Assembly: GCA_963728535.1 (NCBI GenBank)
Contig: CAVSKK010000001.1
Location: 124,001-188,000 of the forward strand
Length of the DNA stretch: 64,000 nt
Source of the DNA: VAXT01 sp963728535
GTDB lineage: Bacteria; Actinomycetota; Thermoleophilia; Gaiellales; Gaiellaceae
Direction: 5' to 3'
This document shows, in pieces, positions 33,267 to 42,016 of this stretch. The notes under the pieces were generated by a model. It worked only from the letters and a program-made list of their open reading frames with translations, was not told the DNA's origin and did no database searches. A program made the position numbers and the translations under genes. Every line of letters starts with the position of its first letter. Position 1 is the stretch's first letter.

Positions 33267-34409
33267 ATGGCTGAAACCGTCACGTGGGACCGGCTCCGTG
33301 AGTTGGCGGAGTTCCGCGCTGAGAAGGGCTGTGCGATCAGCCTCTATCTCGACCTCGACCCGAGCATCGTGCCGACGGCCGGGGATGCCGACGCGCGGGT
33401 GAGCTCACTCCTCGGAGAGGGAGAACGGCACGCGGGAGCCGACGGCCGCGGCCTGACGCACGACCAGCGAGTTGCGCTCAAGGCCGACTTCGACCGGATC
33501 CGCGAGTACTTCGAGAGCGAGTTCGACCGCGACGGCGCCCGGGGGCTCGCGATCTTCTCGGCCGGGCTCGACAACGTCTGGCGTCCGCGTCCGCTCATCC
33601 AGTCGGTGCCGGACAAGGTCCACGTCGGCCGGGAATTCCACCTGGCGCCGCTCGTGCCGCTCGTCGGCCGAGGAGAAGGCGCGATCGTCGCGGTCGTCAG
33701 CCGTGAACGAGGCGACCTGCTCAGACTGGCCTCCGGGCGGCTCGGCGAGATCGCCGACCGGACGGTCGAGATCCCGGGTCAGCACGACCAGGGCGGGTGG
33801 TCGCAGTCCCGGTTCCAGCGCCACATCGAGAAGCTCGTCGGCGAGCATCTGCGCGAGGTGGCGGAGGAGCTCGACCGGCGGGTGCGGGCGATGAGCTCGC
33901 CCAAGGTGATCGTCGTCTGCTCTGACGAGACTCGCGCCGAGTTCGAGGAGCTGTTGTCGAAGGAGACCCAGGGCGCCGTCGTCGGCTGGACGAATGCCGA
34001 GGCGCATGCGTCGCCTGCCGACCTGCTGGAGCTCGCGAGCCCCATCCTCGACAAGGAGCGTTCCCGGGAGGAGGGCGAGGTCATCGCGCGCTGGCGCGAG
34101 GAGGCAGGGCGGGGAGGCCGCGCCTCGTCGGGCTGGAGCGAGACGCTCGAGGCCGCGTCGGACGAACGGATCGAGGTGCTGCTCTACGCGGAGAACGCCG
34201 ACCGGGAAGCCTGGCAGTGCCCCGCGTGCGGACGGCTCTCCGCCGCCGGCGGTCAGTGCCCGCTCGACGGGACCGAGATGGAACAGCGAGACGACGGGCT
34301 CGACCTCGCCGTGCACCAGACTGTCGCCCACGGAGGCACGGTCTGGGCGATCACAGCCCACCAGGATCTCGATCCCGTGGAGGGTGTCGGCGCGCTCTTG
34401 CGATACTAG
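33267..34409 (+). CDS. Bacterial eRF1/Vms1-like (baeRF) family protein
   Basis: A 380-residue protein of the bacterial eRF1-like group. The N-terminal domain (ISLYLDLDPS) leads to the loop DQGGWSQSRFQRHIE, which is in the position of the GGQ loop that hydrolyses peptidyl-tRNA in eRF1 and Vms1. The central domain has VIVVCSDETRAEFEELL. A C-terminal zinc knuckle is formed by CPACG and a later CPLDG. Related eukaryotic proteins release stalled chains in ribosome quality control. Whether the bacterial version does this is inference. The GGQ is modified to GGWSQ. Confidence 0.8.
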   Translation: MAETVTWDRLRELAEFRAEKGCAISLYLDLDPSIVPTAGDADARVSSLLGEGERHAGADGRGLTHDQRVALKADFDRIREYFESEFDRDGARGLAIFSAGLDNVWRPRPLIQSVPDKVHVGREFHLAPLVPLVGRGEGAIVAVVSRERGDLLRLASGRLGEIADRTVEIPGQHDQGGWSQSRFQRHIEKLVGEHLREVAEELDRRVRAMSSPKVIVVCSDETRAEFEELLSKETQGAVVGWTNAEAHASPADLLELASPILDKERSREEGEVIARWREEAGRGGRASSGWSETLEAASDERIEVLLYAENADREAWQCPACGRLSAAGGQCPLDGTEMEQRDDGLDLAVHQTVAHGGTVWAITAHQDLDPVEGVGALLRY

Positions 34410-34418
34410 GAGCCGGAA

Positions 34419-36368
34419 ATGGCTTCTCTCGCACGCACGATTCTCGAAGAGCACCTGACCCGGGGCGAGCTCGTCCCCGGTCAGGAGATCGCGATCTCGG
34501 TCGACCAGACGCTGGTGCAGGACGCCACCGGGACGATGGCGATGATGCAGTTCGAGCTCTTCGGGCACGACCGCGTCGAGGTGGAGACGGCGGTCGTCTA
34601 CGTCGACCACAACATCCTCCAGATCGACTTCAAGAACCCGGACGACCACCGGTTCCTGCAGGCGATGGCGGCCAAGTACGGCGTGTGGTTCTCGCGCCCG
34701 GGGAACGGGATCTGCCACTACATCCACTGCGAGCGCTTCGCCGTCCCCGGCAAGACGCTGATCGGAGCGGACAGCCACACGACCCAGTCGGGCTCGTGCG
34801 GAATGATCGCGATCGGCGCCGGCGGCCTCGATGTCGCCGTCTGCATGGCGGGCCACTCCTTCGAGCTGCCGTGCCCGAAGATCGTCGGTGTCTTCCTCGA
34901 CAACGAGCTTGCAAGGCCCTGGATCCAGGCGAAGGACGTCATTCTCGAGCTCCTGCGCCGCCGAGGCGTGCGTGGCGGCCGCGGTGCGATCTTCGAGTTC
35001 ACCGGTCCCGGTGTGGCGACGCTGAGCTACACGGAGCGCGGCACGATTTGCAACATGATCGCCGAGCTCGGGGCGACGGGCGCGATCTTTCCCGCCGACG
35101 ACGAGACGAAGCGCTGGCTCGAGGAGCAGGAGCGCGGGGAGGACTTCGTCGCGCTCGAGACCGGCGCTGCCGGCGACTTCGACGAGGAGGAGCACGTCGA
35201 CCTGGCTCAGCTTGTCCCGCTCGTCGCCAGGCCGTCGAGCCCTGGCAATGTCGTCCCGGTCGAGGAGGTCGCAGGAACGGAGCTCGCGCAGGTCTGCATC
35301 GGCTCCTCGGTCAACTCGTCGTACGAGGACCTGGCGCTCGTCGGCGCGGTTCTCCGCGGCAGCGGGATCTCCGAGAAGCTGATCTCGGCGACCGCGACTC
35401 CTGGCTCCCGGCAGATCCTCGACCAGATCACGCAGTCGGGCACCTACGTCGACCTGATGTCCGCCGGCCTGCGGATGCTCGAGCCCGCCTGCGGACCTTG
35501 CGTCGGCATGGGCCAGGCGCCGCCGTCGGGGGCGAGCTCCCTGCGGACGTTCAACCGGAACTTCCCGGGCCGGAGCGGGACGGCCGACGATCAGGTGTAT
35601 CTGTGCTCGCCCGCGGTCGCTGCGGCCTCGATGTTGAAAGGTGAGATCGCCGATCCGCGAGAGCTGCCGGCACCAGAGCTTGCAGAGCGCCCGTCCGCGC
35701 GTCCGGCCGTCGTCCAGGCGCACATCCTCGCGCCGGCGCCGGCGGAGGAGGCGGCGTCGATCGAGATCCCACGCGGCCCGAACATCAAGCCGCCGCCTGT
35801 CCAGGACGAGCTTCCCGACCGCCTCGAGCTGCGGGTGCTGATCGTCGCCCCCGACGACATCTCGACCGGCGACCTCTCGCCCGACGGCGCCACGGTCATG
35901 GCCTATCGCTCCAACGTGCCCGCAATCGCCGAGTTCACCTTCCAGCATCGTGATCCGGAGTTTCCGCGCCGCGCGAAGGAGTGGGGTGGAGGCTTCATCG
36001 TGGCCGGGGACAACTACGGCCAGGGATCGAGCCGCGAGCACGCGGCGCTCGCTCCCCTCCAGCTCGGCGTGCGCGCGGTGATCGCCAAGAGCTTCGCGCG
36101 AATCCACCGGCGCAACCTGATCGCACAGGGCATTGTCCCGCTCCTCTTCAAGGACGAGTCCGGCTACGACAAGGCCGAGCTGGGCCAGACGTGGGGCATC
36201 TCGGGCCTGCGCGAGATTGCCGACGGCCTCGACGAGCTCCCTTGCGAGATCAAGGGCGCGGACGAAGAGATCACGCTCACTCACGACCTGCTCCCGCGGG
36301 AGCGCGAGATCGTCGTGGCAGGCGGTCTCATCCGCTACCTGAAGCAGGAGCAGACGGCGGCAGCCTGA
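34419..36368 (+). CDS. Aconitate hydratase, short form
   Basis: A 649-residue aconitase-family hydratase. Cluster cysteines lie in the SGSCGM region and the ACGPCVGMG motif. Substrate residues appear in GADSHTT and in the swivel domain DNYGQGSSREHAALAPLQLG. The length is that of the single-chain short aconitases (about 650) rather than AcnA (about 890) or AcnB. It interconverts citrate and isocitrate. Together with the dehydrogenase at 19-20 kb the window has two consecutive TCA-cycle activities. Homoaconitase is a less likely alternative. Confidence 0.92.
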   Translation: MASLARTILEEHLTRGELVPGQEIAISVDQTLVQDATGTMAMMQFELFGHDRVEVETAVVYVDHNILQIDFKNPDDHRFLQAMAAKYGVWFSRPGNGICHYIHCERFAVPGKTLIGADSHTTQSGSCGMIAIGAGGLDVAVCMAGHSFELPCPKIVGVFLDNELARPWIQAKDVILELLRRRGVRGGRGAIFEFTGPGVATLSYTERGTICNMIAELGATGAIFPADDETKRWLEEQERGEDFVALETGAAGDFDEEEHVDLAQLVPLVARPSSPGNVVPVEEVAGTELAQVCIGSSVNSSYEDLALVGAVLRGSGISEKLISATATPGSRQILDQITQSGTYVDLMSAGLRMLEPACGPCVGMGQAPPSGASSLRTFNRNFPGRSGTADDQVYLCSPAVAAASMLKGEIADPRELPAPELAERPSARPAVVQAHILAPAPAEEAASIEIPRGPNIKPPPVQDELPDRLELRVLIVAPDDISTGDLSPDGATVMAYRSNVPAIAEFTFQHRDPEFPRRAKEWGGGFIVAGDNYGQGSSREHAALAPLQLGVRAVIAKSFARIHRRNLIAQGIVPLLFKDESGYDKAELGQTWGISGLREIADGLDELPCEIKGADEEITLTHDLLPREREIVVAGGLIRYLKQEQTAAA

Positions 36369-36826
36369 CCGTTCGGCTCGTTTCGGCGATCGCACTCGCG
36401 ATCTTCGCCACGTCCGTCGCGGCGGGCTGTGGCGGTTCGAAGTCGGAGGCCACGGCCCCGCCGATCGAGAGTGCCCACGTTTTCGCCGACGACTTCATGC
36501 GCCGGCTGGTCGTCGTCGGCCGCTGGGATGCCATCGCCGCCGACGTCGCTCCACTCGCCACTCGCGAGATCCGGACCTTCCAGGATTCGATTCGGCGGGA
36601 CGGAATCCGCAAGGTGCGCGGCACGGGCGTTCTGCGGCACGACTGTCCGGCCAGCCCCGCCGTCGGCACGGGGACCGATTGCTTCGTCTACCGGCTCGAA
36701 GGGCGCCAGGTGGTGCCCGCCGGGGGCGTGATCATGCTCAATGCTCGCTACCGCCTCTGGGTCGCATACGAAGACGGACAGTGGCAGGTCGTCACCTACG
36801 ACTACGACCTGAATACCGCTCCGTAG
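36365..36826 (+). CDS. Lipoprotein of unknown function
   Basis: A small secreted lipoprotein of about 153 residues. It has a hydrophobic signal (LVSAIALAIFATSVAAGC) with a lipobox VAAGC at residue 22, followed by GGSKSE and a compact alpha/beta domain ending in YRLWVAYEDGQWQVVTYDY. The only near-canonical start is CTG 36365, which overlaps the aconitase stop as CTGA; no ATG or GTG occurs before the lipobox. The domain has the look of an NTF2-like or mce-associated fold, but I cannot assign a family. Confidence 0.72.
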   Translation: MTVRLVSAIALAIFATSVAAGCGGSKSEATAPPIESAHVFADDFMRRLVVVGRWDAIAADVAPLATREIRTFQDSIRRDGIRKVRGTGVLRHDCPASPAVGTGTDCFVYRLEGRQVVPAGGVIMLNARYRLWVAYEDGQWQVVTYDYDLNTAP

Positions 36827-36835
36827 GAGGAAGGT

Positions 36836-37861
36836 CTACGCGGCGTCGACGGCTCGCGGAAGCTCGTGCGCCTGGCCCGGCTCGACCGCCTCGACGGCGA
36901 CATCCTCCCAGTCGGCGGCCTTCTCGAGCTTCCCCTCGACTCTGTCGAGACGCCGATCAGCCTCAGCCCACTTCGACTGAGCGTTCCCGAGGTGCTTGCC
37001 GACGACCTGGAAGTCGTCGCGGAAGCGGCCAAAGTCGTTCTGGAGCTGGGCGCAGTACGCCATCACTTCCTGCGCGCGGTGCTCGATCTGCATCCCCTTC
37101 AGCCCCAGGGCGATCACCTGGAGCTGCGATGTGAATGTCGTCGGCGAGACGGGGAAGACCCGCTTGTCGTGTGCGTATGAGAGCAATGCCCCGGTCTTGC
37201 CGCAGACGAGCTCGTAGTAGACGCCCTCGGAGGGGAGATACATGAGCGCGAAGTCGTAGGTTCCTTCGTCCGGTCGGATGTACTTCTGGGCGATCGCGTC
37301 GACGTGGACCTTCAGGTCGCGCGCGAACGCTCTTTCGGCCAGCACGCGGTGCTCGTCGCTCTCGGCTTCGACGAGGCGCTCGAAGTTGTCGAGCGGGAAC
37401 TTGGCGTCGACCGGGACGAGCCGGTCGACCTTGATCACGGCGTCCACTCGCTGGCCGTCGCGGAACCCGTACTCGAGCTCGTAAGCGCCGGTAGGAAGGC
37501 GGTCGCCGAGCAGGTTCGCGAGCAGGAGCTCGCCGAAGCCGCCGCGCGCCTTCGGTGGCCTGAGGGCCTGCTCGAGCCGCTTGAGGTCGTTGGCGCGGGC
37601 GAGGATCTCCTCGTTCGCGCGCCCGAGCTGCCCGAGCTGGTGATGGATCTCGCTCGCCGTCTTCGAGGTGCTCTCGAGGCGCCGGTCGAGCGTCGAGGTC
37701 ATCGCCTCGAGCCGCCGGTCGACCGCCGCGCTCCGCGCGTCGAGCTGCGCCCCGGAGTCCGCCCGCAGGGCGCCGAGCTCGGTGCGCAAGTTGCGCACGA
37801 ACCAGACTGCGCCGGCAGCGAGTCCGGCGAAGGCGAGCAGGATGAAGACCACGATCCACAT
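36836..37861 (-). CDS. rmuC: DNA recombination protein RmuC
   Basis: A 341-residue RmuC. It has an N-terminal membrane anchor (IVVFILLAFAGLAAGAVWFV), a coiled coil (about 25-95) and the conserved nuclease-like domain with GGFGELLLANLL, VDAVIKVDRLVPVDAKFPLDNF, then FALMYLPSEGVYYELV. RmuC limits inversions between short inverted repeats. A TACCGT hexamer stands 11 bases upstream of ATG on the minus strand. Confidence 0.92.
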   Translation of the reverse strand: MWIVVFILLAFAGLAAGAVWFVRNLRTELGALRADSGAQLDARSAAVDRRLEAMTSTLDRRLESTSKTASEIHHQLGQLGRANEEILARANDLKRLEQALRPPKARGGFGELLLANLLGDRLPTGAYELEYGFRDGQRVDAVIKVDRLVPVDAKFPLDNFERLVEAESDEHRVLAERAFARDLKVHVDAIAQKYIRPDEGTYDFALMYLPSEGVYYELVCGKTGALLSYAHDKRVFPVSPTTFTSQLQVIALGLKGMQIEHRAQEVMAYCAQLQNDFGRFRDDFQVVGKHLGNAQSKWAEADRRLDRVEGKLEKAADWEDVAVEAVEPGQAHELPRAVDAA

Positions 37862-37907
37862 AGGACCGCGGAACGGTAGAGACGGCGTCGGACGACGCCG
37901 GATTTAG

Positions 37908-38102
37908 CTAGTTCTCGCGCTCGGCGTGGTGCTCGGCGGCCTCCTCGCGCGCTTCCTGCGCGTGTCCTTCCGCGTCAGCCGCGCGATCCTCGGCCATGCC
38001 TTCCTGTTCCTGATGCATCCCTTCGTGCTGGAGCGAGGTGTCGCCGGTCACGTCACCCGCGGCCTTCTTCCCGCGCCCCAAAAGCTTGTCCAGAAGTCCC
38101 AT
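37908..38102 (-). CDS. Small hydrophilic protein (CsbD-like composition)
   Basis: A 64-residue charged protein, MGLLDKLLGRGKKAAGDV followed by an Ala/Glu/His-rich helix. It resembles small stress-related actinobacterial proteins (CsbD or microaggregate-binding types) in size and composition only. It has a good ribosome binding site (GAGGAGG upstream of ATG). Confidence 0.7.
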   Translation of the reverse strand: MGLLDKLLGRGKKAAGDVTGDTSLQHEGMHQEQEGMAEDRAADAEGHAQEAREEAAEHHAEREN

Positions 38103-38143
38103 TCCACTCCTCCTCAGTAGAGGGCGTGAGTATAGGCCGTTGC

Positions 38144-38149
38144 TACCAT
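38144..38149 (+). promoter_or_regulatory. Putative -10 element of the DUF3105 gene
   Basis: TACCAT lies 9 bases before TTG 38159. The short gap fits a leaderless or nearly leaderless transcript. Confidence 0.4.
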
Positions 38150-38158
38150 CGAACAGAT

Positions 38159-38863
38159 TTGGCCAAGAAAGCTAAGACTCCCCCGCCTCCCCGCCGACCG
38201 GTGCAGGCGCCAAAGCAGCGCGCAGCCGAGCGAACGCCGGCCGAGCGCCGCACGTTCCGCAATCTCCTGATCTTCTCGGCAATCGGGGTCGTAATGGTCG
38301 GCGTCGTCGTCGGGTTCGCCGCCCTAGCAGGAGGTGGGAACGACTCCTCCGCGATCTCCTCCAAGGACTGCGTCGAGCAGGCCTACCCGGGTCTCTCGGC
38401 CAAGCACCTCGGGAGCCCCGACGCGAAGGTGAAGTACAACTCGTTTCCGCCCTCGAGCGGGCCCCACTTCAATTCGCCGGCGCCTTGGGGGCTCTATCCC
38501 GACCCGGTCAAGCAGCCGATCCTCGTCCACAACCTCGAGCACGGCGGCATCGTCATCCAGTACGGCTCGGGCGTGAGCGAGGGCGACGTCCAAAAGCTCG
38601 AGTCCTTCTACCAGGACGATCCATATGGGCTCGTCGTCGCGCCCTACCCGAAGCTCGGCGCGAAGTTGGCGCTCACAGCCTGGAACGAGCCGGTGTACGA
38701 ATCCGGAGCCGACAGCGGCTTCGCGGACGCGGACCCCGGCAAGGGCTATGTCCTCACGTGCACGAAGTTCGACTCGAAGGCGTTCGGGGAGTTCCGGGAG
38801 ACGCGGCGGAACAAGTCCGGAGAGCGCTATGCGAGCGTCAAGGACATGGCCCCAGGCTCCTAG
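38159..38863 (+). CDS. DUF3105 membrane-anchored protein
   Basis: A 234-residue protein from TTG 38159 (MAKKAKTPPPPRRPVQ): a basic Pro-rich cytoplasmic tail, one transmembrane helix (LLIFSAIGVVMVGVVVGFAAL) and an extracellular DUF3105 domain. The signature is SSGPHFNSPAPWG, then HNLEHGGIVIQYG, with His residues that could bind metal. Function unknown. A GTG at 38126 would add 11 residues. Confidence 0.85.
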   Translation: MAKKAKTPPPPRRPVQAPKQRAAERTPAERRTFRNLLIFSAIGVVMVGVVVGFAALAGGGNDSSAISSKDCVEQAYPGLSAKHLGSPDAKVKYNSFPPSSGPHFNSPAPWGLYPDPVKQPILVHNLEHGGIVIQYGSGVSEGDVQKLESFYQDDPYGLVVAPYPKLGAKLALTAWNEPVYESGADSGFADADPGKGYVLTCTKFDSKAFGEFRETRRNKSGERYASVKDMAPGS

Positions 38864-38882
38864 CCCGGGCTATCCTTCCGCC

Positions 38883-38970
38883 GCCGGGGTGGCGAAACTG
38901 GTCATACGCGCCTGACTTAAAATCAGGTGTCCCCCCTGGGGGCGTGCGGGTTCGAGTCCCGCCCCCGGCA
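38883..38970 (+). tRNA. tRNA-Leu (UAA anticodon)
   Basis: Full cloverleaf of 88 bases. Acceptor GCCGGGG pairs with CCCCGGC, discriminator A. The anticodon stem is CCTGA/TCAGG with loop CTTAAAA, giving anticodon TAA. A long variable arm (TGTCCCCCCTGGGGGCG) is typical of tRNA-Leu. The T arm is GCGGG-TTCGAGT-CCCGC. CCA is not encoded. The 3' half is duplicated at 39142 and 41960. Confidence 0.95.
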
Positions 38971-39141
38971 CTCTCGCTTCCCTGAGCGGCGGCGTACACC
39001 AAGTGCCCGAGGGCCAGCCGCCACCCGCCGCCTCGCGCCGCTCCGCACCCTCCTGCGAGCGGCCCGTGCGCACCAGCACTGTTCCACTCGCATACGGGCA
39101 CGGAGCGACGCGTCAGGAAACCGAGAGATGGCGGGTGCAGA
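38971..39141 (+). repeat. Sequence after tRNA-Leu, duplicated at 42017
   Basis: Starts CTCTCGCTTCCCTGA and ends near GTCAGGAAACCGAGAG. Both blocks, and CACCCGCCGCCTCGCGCCGC between them, recur after the third tRNA copy at 42017-42180, with many substitutions. I see no gene in it. Confidence 0.75.
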
Positions 39142-39199
39142 CTGACTTAGATCAGCTGTCCCCTCCGGGGGCGTGCGGGTTCGAGTCCCGCCCCCGGCA
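39142..39199 (+). repeat. Truncated tRNA-Leu 3' copy (copy B)
   Basis: Covers part of the anticodon arm, the variable arm, T arm and acceptor 3' strand (ends CCCCCGGCA). The 5' half is missing. The anticodon arm has mutated (GACTTAGATCAGC), so it is not a functional tRNA. It resembles an attachment-site remnant. Confidence 0.8.
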
Positions 39200-39275
39200 T
39201 CTGAGAAGGCTGCGAGTCGCTTGCCGGTTTCGTCTCTTTTCCCATTTGGGGCGGGATGAGAGAAAATGCGGACTC

Positions 39276-41815
39276 ATGCGAATGCGGCTGAGATTCCGGT
39301 CGCTCGGCCTGGCGCTCCTCTCCGTAGCCGCCGCGGGCGTTCTGCTCCAGATCGGTCCGGCGCAGGCTTCGCCCAGGAAGGCGGGGGGGCCGACGGCGTC
39401 TGCGACGAAGCAGCAGGCGCTCGCCGCCTACGGGAAGCTGCCGCTTTCCTTCACCGCCAACGCCGGCCAGGCCGACGCGCGCGTCCGCTACGCCGCACAG
39501 GGCGCCGGCTTCTCGGTCTTCCTCACGCGCAGGGAGGCGATGCTCTCCCTCAAGCGTCCGGGCAAGCAGCGAAGAGGGCGCGGCGTGGCGCTCGCGCTCC
39601 GCTTCCTCGGCTCGAACCGGAACGTCGCCATCCGCGGCGAGCGCCCGGGGCCGGGCAGGGTCAACTACCTGCTCGGAAACGACCCCGCCAAGTGGCGCAC
39701 CGGCCTGCGCACCTACGAGCGCGTCGTCTACCGCAACCTCTGGCCGGGCGTGGACATGGTCTTCGCGGGCCAGAACGCGGCAGCTCAAGTACGAGTTCCT
39801 CGTCCGCCCCGGAGCCCGCGTCCGGACATCAGGCTCGCCTACCGCGGCGCGAAGCGGCTCTCGCTCGACCGGCGAGGAAACCTGCGCCTCCACACCTCGC
39901 TCGGCGTCCTCACCGACACGCGGCCTGCGAGCTATCAGTTCGTCGCCGGCAAGCGCGTGCCCGTCGCAAGCAGCTTTGCGCTCGAGCCTCACGACGGGGG
40001 CTATGGCTTCGCGGTGGAGCCGACCTACGACCGCCGCTCCCCGCTCCTCATCGACCCGGGCCTCCTCTACTCCACCTACCTGGGCGGCGGCGGCGGCGAC
40101 CTCAGCCACGCCATCGCGGTCGACGGCGCCGGCAGCGCCTACCTGACCGGGAACACGTACTCGGCCGATTTCCCGACGACCGCGGGCGCCTTCGACACGA
40201 CCTGGAACGGGCGGCTTGACGCCTTCGTGACGAAGCTCGACGCGAGCGGCGCCGCCCTCGGCTACTCCACCTACCTGGGCGGAAGCGGCGACGAGTACGG
40301 CGGCAACGGCATCGCGCTCGACGGCGCCGGCAACGCCTACCTGACCGGGAACACGTCCTCCGCGGACTTCCCGACGACCGCGGGCGCCTTCGACACGACC
40401 TTCAACGGGAACTACGACGCCTTCGTGACGAAGCTCGACGCGAGCGGCGCCGCCCTCGGCTACTCCAGCTACCTGGGCGGAAGCGACGGCGACGAGGGCC
40501 ACGGCATCGCGCTCGACGGCGCCGGCAGCGCCTACCTGACCGGGCACACGACCTCGGCCGACTTCCCGACGACCGCGGGCGCCTTCGACACGACCTGGAA
40601 CGGCGGCTACGACGCCTTCGTGACGAAGCTCGACGCGAGCGGCGCCGCCCTCGGCTACTCGACCTTCCTGGGCGGCGGCAGCACGCCTCCGGGCGGCCTG
40701 CCGATCTCCGGGAACGACGAGGGCTTCAGCATCGCGCTCGACGGCGCCGGCAACGCCTACCTGACCGGGTACACGGACTCGGCGGACTTCCCGACGACCG
40801 CGGGCGCCTTCGACACGACCTTCAACGGCGCCGGCGACGCCTTCGTGACGAAGCTCGACGCGAGCGGCGCCGCCCTCGGCTACTCCAGCTACCTGGGCGG
40901 AAGCGGCGCTGCCGACGAGGGCCACGGCATCGCGCTCGACGGCGCCGGCAGCGCCTACCTGACCGGGTACACGGGCGCCGCGGACTTCCCGACGACCGCG
41001 GGCGCCTTCGACACGACCAACGGCGGCGCCGACGCCTTCGTGACGAAGCTCGACGCGAGCGGCGCCGCCCTCGGCTACTCGACCTTCCTGGGCGGAGGTG
41101 ACTACGACTTCGGCTACGGCATCGCGCTCGACGGCGCCGGCAGCGCCTACCTGACCGGGTACACGGGCTCGCCAAGCTTCCCGACGACCGCGGGCGCCTT
41201 CGACACGACCTACAACGGCGACAACGACGCCTTCGTGACGAAGCTCGACGCGAGCGGCGCCGCCCTCGGCTACTCGACCTTCCTGGGCGGAGGCAGCATC
41301 GACGGCGGCCTCAGCATCGCGCTCGACGGCGCCGGCAGCGCCTACCTGACCGGGTACACGGCGGCGGACTTCCCGACGACCGCGGGCGCCTTCGACACGA
41401 CCTGGAACGGCGCCGGCGACGCCTTCGTGACGAAGCTCGACCTCGCCGGCCCGCCACCTCCACCTCCACCTCCACCTCCACCTCCACCTCCACCTCCACC
41501 TCCACCTCCACCTCCACCCCACCACCGCCTCCACCACCGCCTCCACCACCACCACCACCGCCGCCGCCTCCGCCACCGCCGCCGCCTCCGCCGCCACCGC
41601 CGCCGCCGCCGCCCGTTGTCCGGTGCGTTGTGCCGAGGGTGGTCGGCCTGAGGCTTCGCCAGGCCCGCACGCGGATCCGCGCGAGACACTGCTCGGTCGG
41701 TCGCATCCGCCGTGCTCGCTCCAGGCGAGTGGGCCGCGTGATCGCCCAGAGCCCGAGGCCGGGGAGGAGGCTCGCACGCGGCAGCAGGGTGAACCTGGTG
41801 CTCGGCCGCAGATAG
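39276..41815 (+). CDS. Secreted SBBP beta-propeller protein with polyproline linker and PASTA tail, frameshifted
   Basis: Signal peptide after MRMRLRFRSLGLALLSVAAA, then an N-terminal domain of the kind that precedes SBBP propellers (LSFTANAGQADARVRYAA). Seven repeats of about 60 residues follow, each with GIALDGAGSAYLTG, DFPTTAGAFDTT and DAFVTKLDASG; they should form a closed propeller. Next come 26 prolines from a CCACCT repeat. Within the proline tract, near 41517, one base is lost, so the main frame ends at 41651. The PASTA tail (CVVPRVVGLRLRQARTRI) continues in another frame to TAG 41813-41815. A second pair of compensating indels lies near 39780-39830, where the +1 frame restores the expected QLKYEFLVRPGARV. 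The gene lies between tRNA fragments B and C. Confidence 0.85.
41452..41611 (+). repeat. CCACCT hexamer array encoding polyproline
   Basis: About eleven near-perfect CCACCT units followed by CCACCG/CCGCCT variants. Hexamer gain or loss stays in frame; the single-base change near 41517 does not. Confidence 0.85.
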
Positions 41816-41959
41816 AGCACAGCGGTTCCCTGGTGGCAGCAGAGTGGCAGCGAGACCCGCCGAGACAGGCCGAGAAGCCGTAGACGATCAGAACGACGAA
41901 TAGGCCTGGTAAGCAGGAAAAACTCAGACCCACCGAGATAGACCGAGATCAACAAGGGC

Positions 41960-42016
41960 GACTTAAAATCAGGTGTCCCCGCCGGGGGCGTGCGGGTTCG
42001 AGTCCCGCCCCCGGCA
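41960..42016 (+). repeat. Truncated tRNA-Leu 3' copy (copy C)
   Basis: Retains GACTTAAAATCAGG, the variable arm, T arm and acceptor 3' strand, nearly identical to tRNA-Leu, but no 5' half. Preceded by repeated CCGAGA motifs (41866-41950). Between the end of the previous gene and 42288 no other gene is visible. Confidence 0.85.

Noticed and set aside
33405..36395. A 996-codon open frame antisense to the eRF1-like and aconitase genes
   Set aside because: Same cause; the + strand genes have full catalytic motifs and the antisense product matches nothing.
39142..39199. A second functional tRNA-Leu (and a third at 41960)
   Set aside because: Both lack the 5' acceptor strand, D arm and half of the anticodon stem, so no cloverleaf can form.
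39147..41933. A 928-codon antisense frame across the SBBP gene
   Set aside because: It mirrors the tandem repeats of the + strand gene and the proline tract; it has no signal peptide or recognisable domain.
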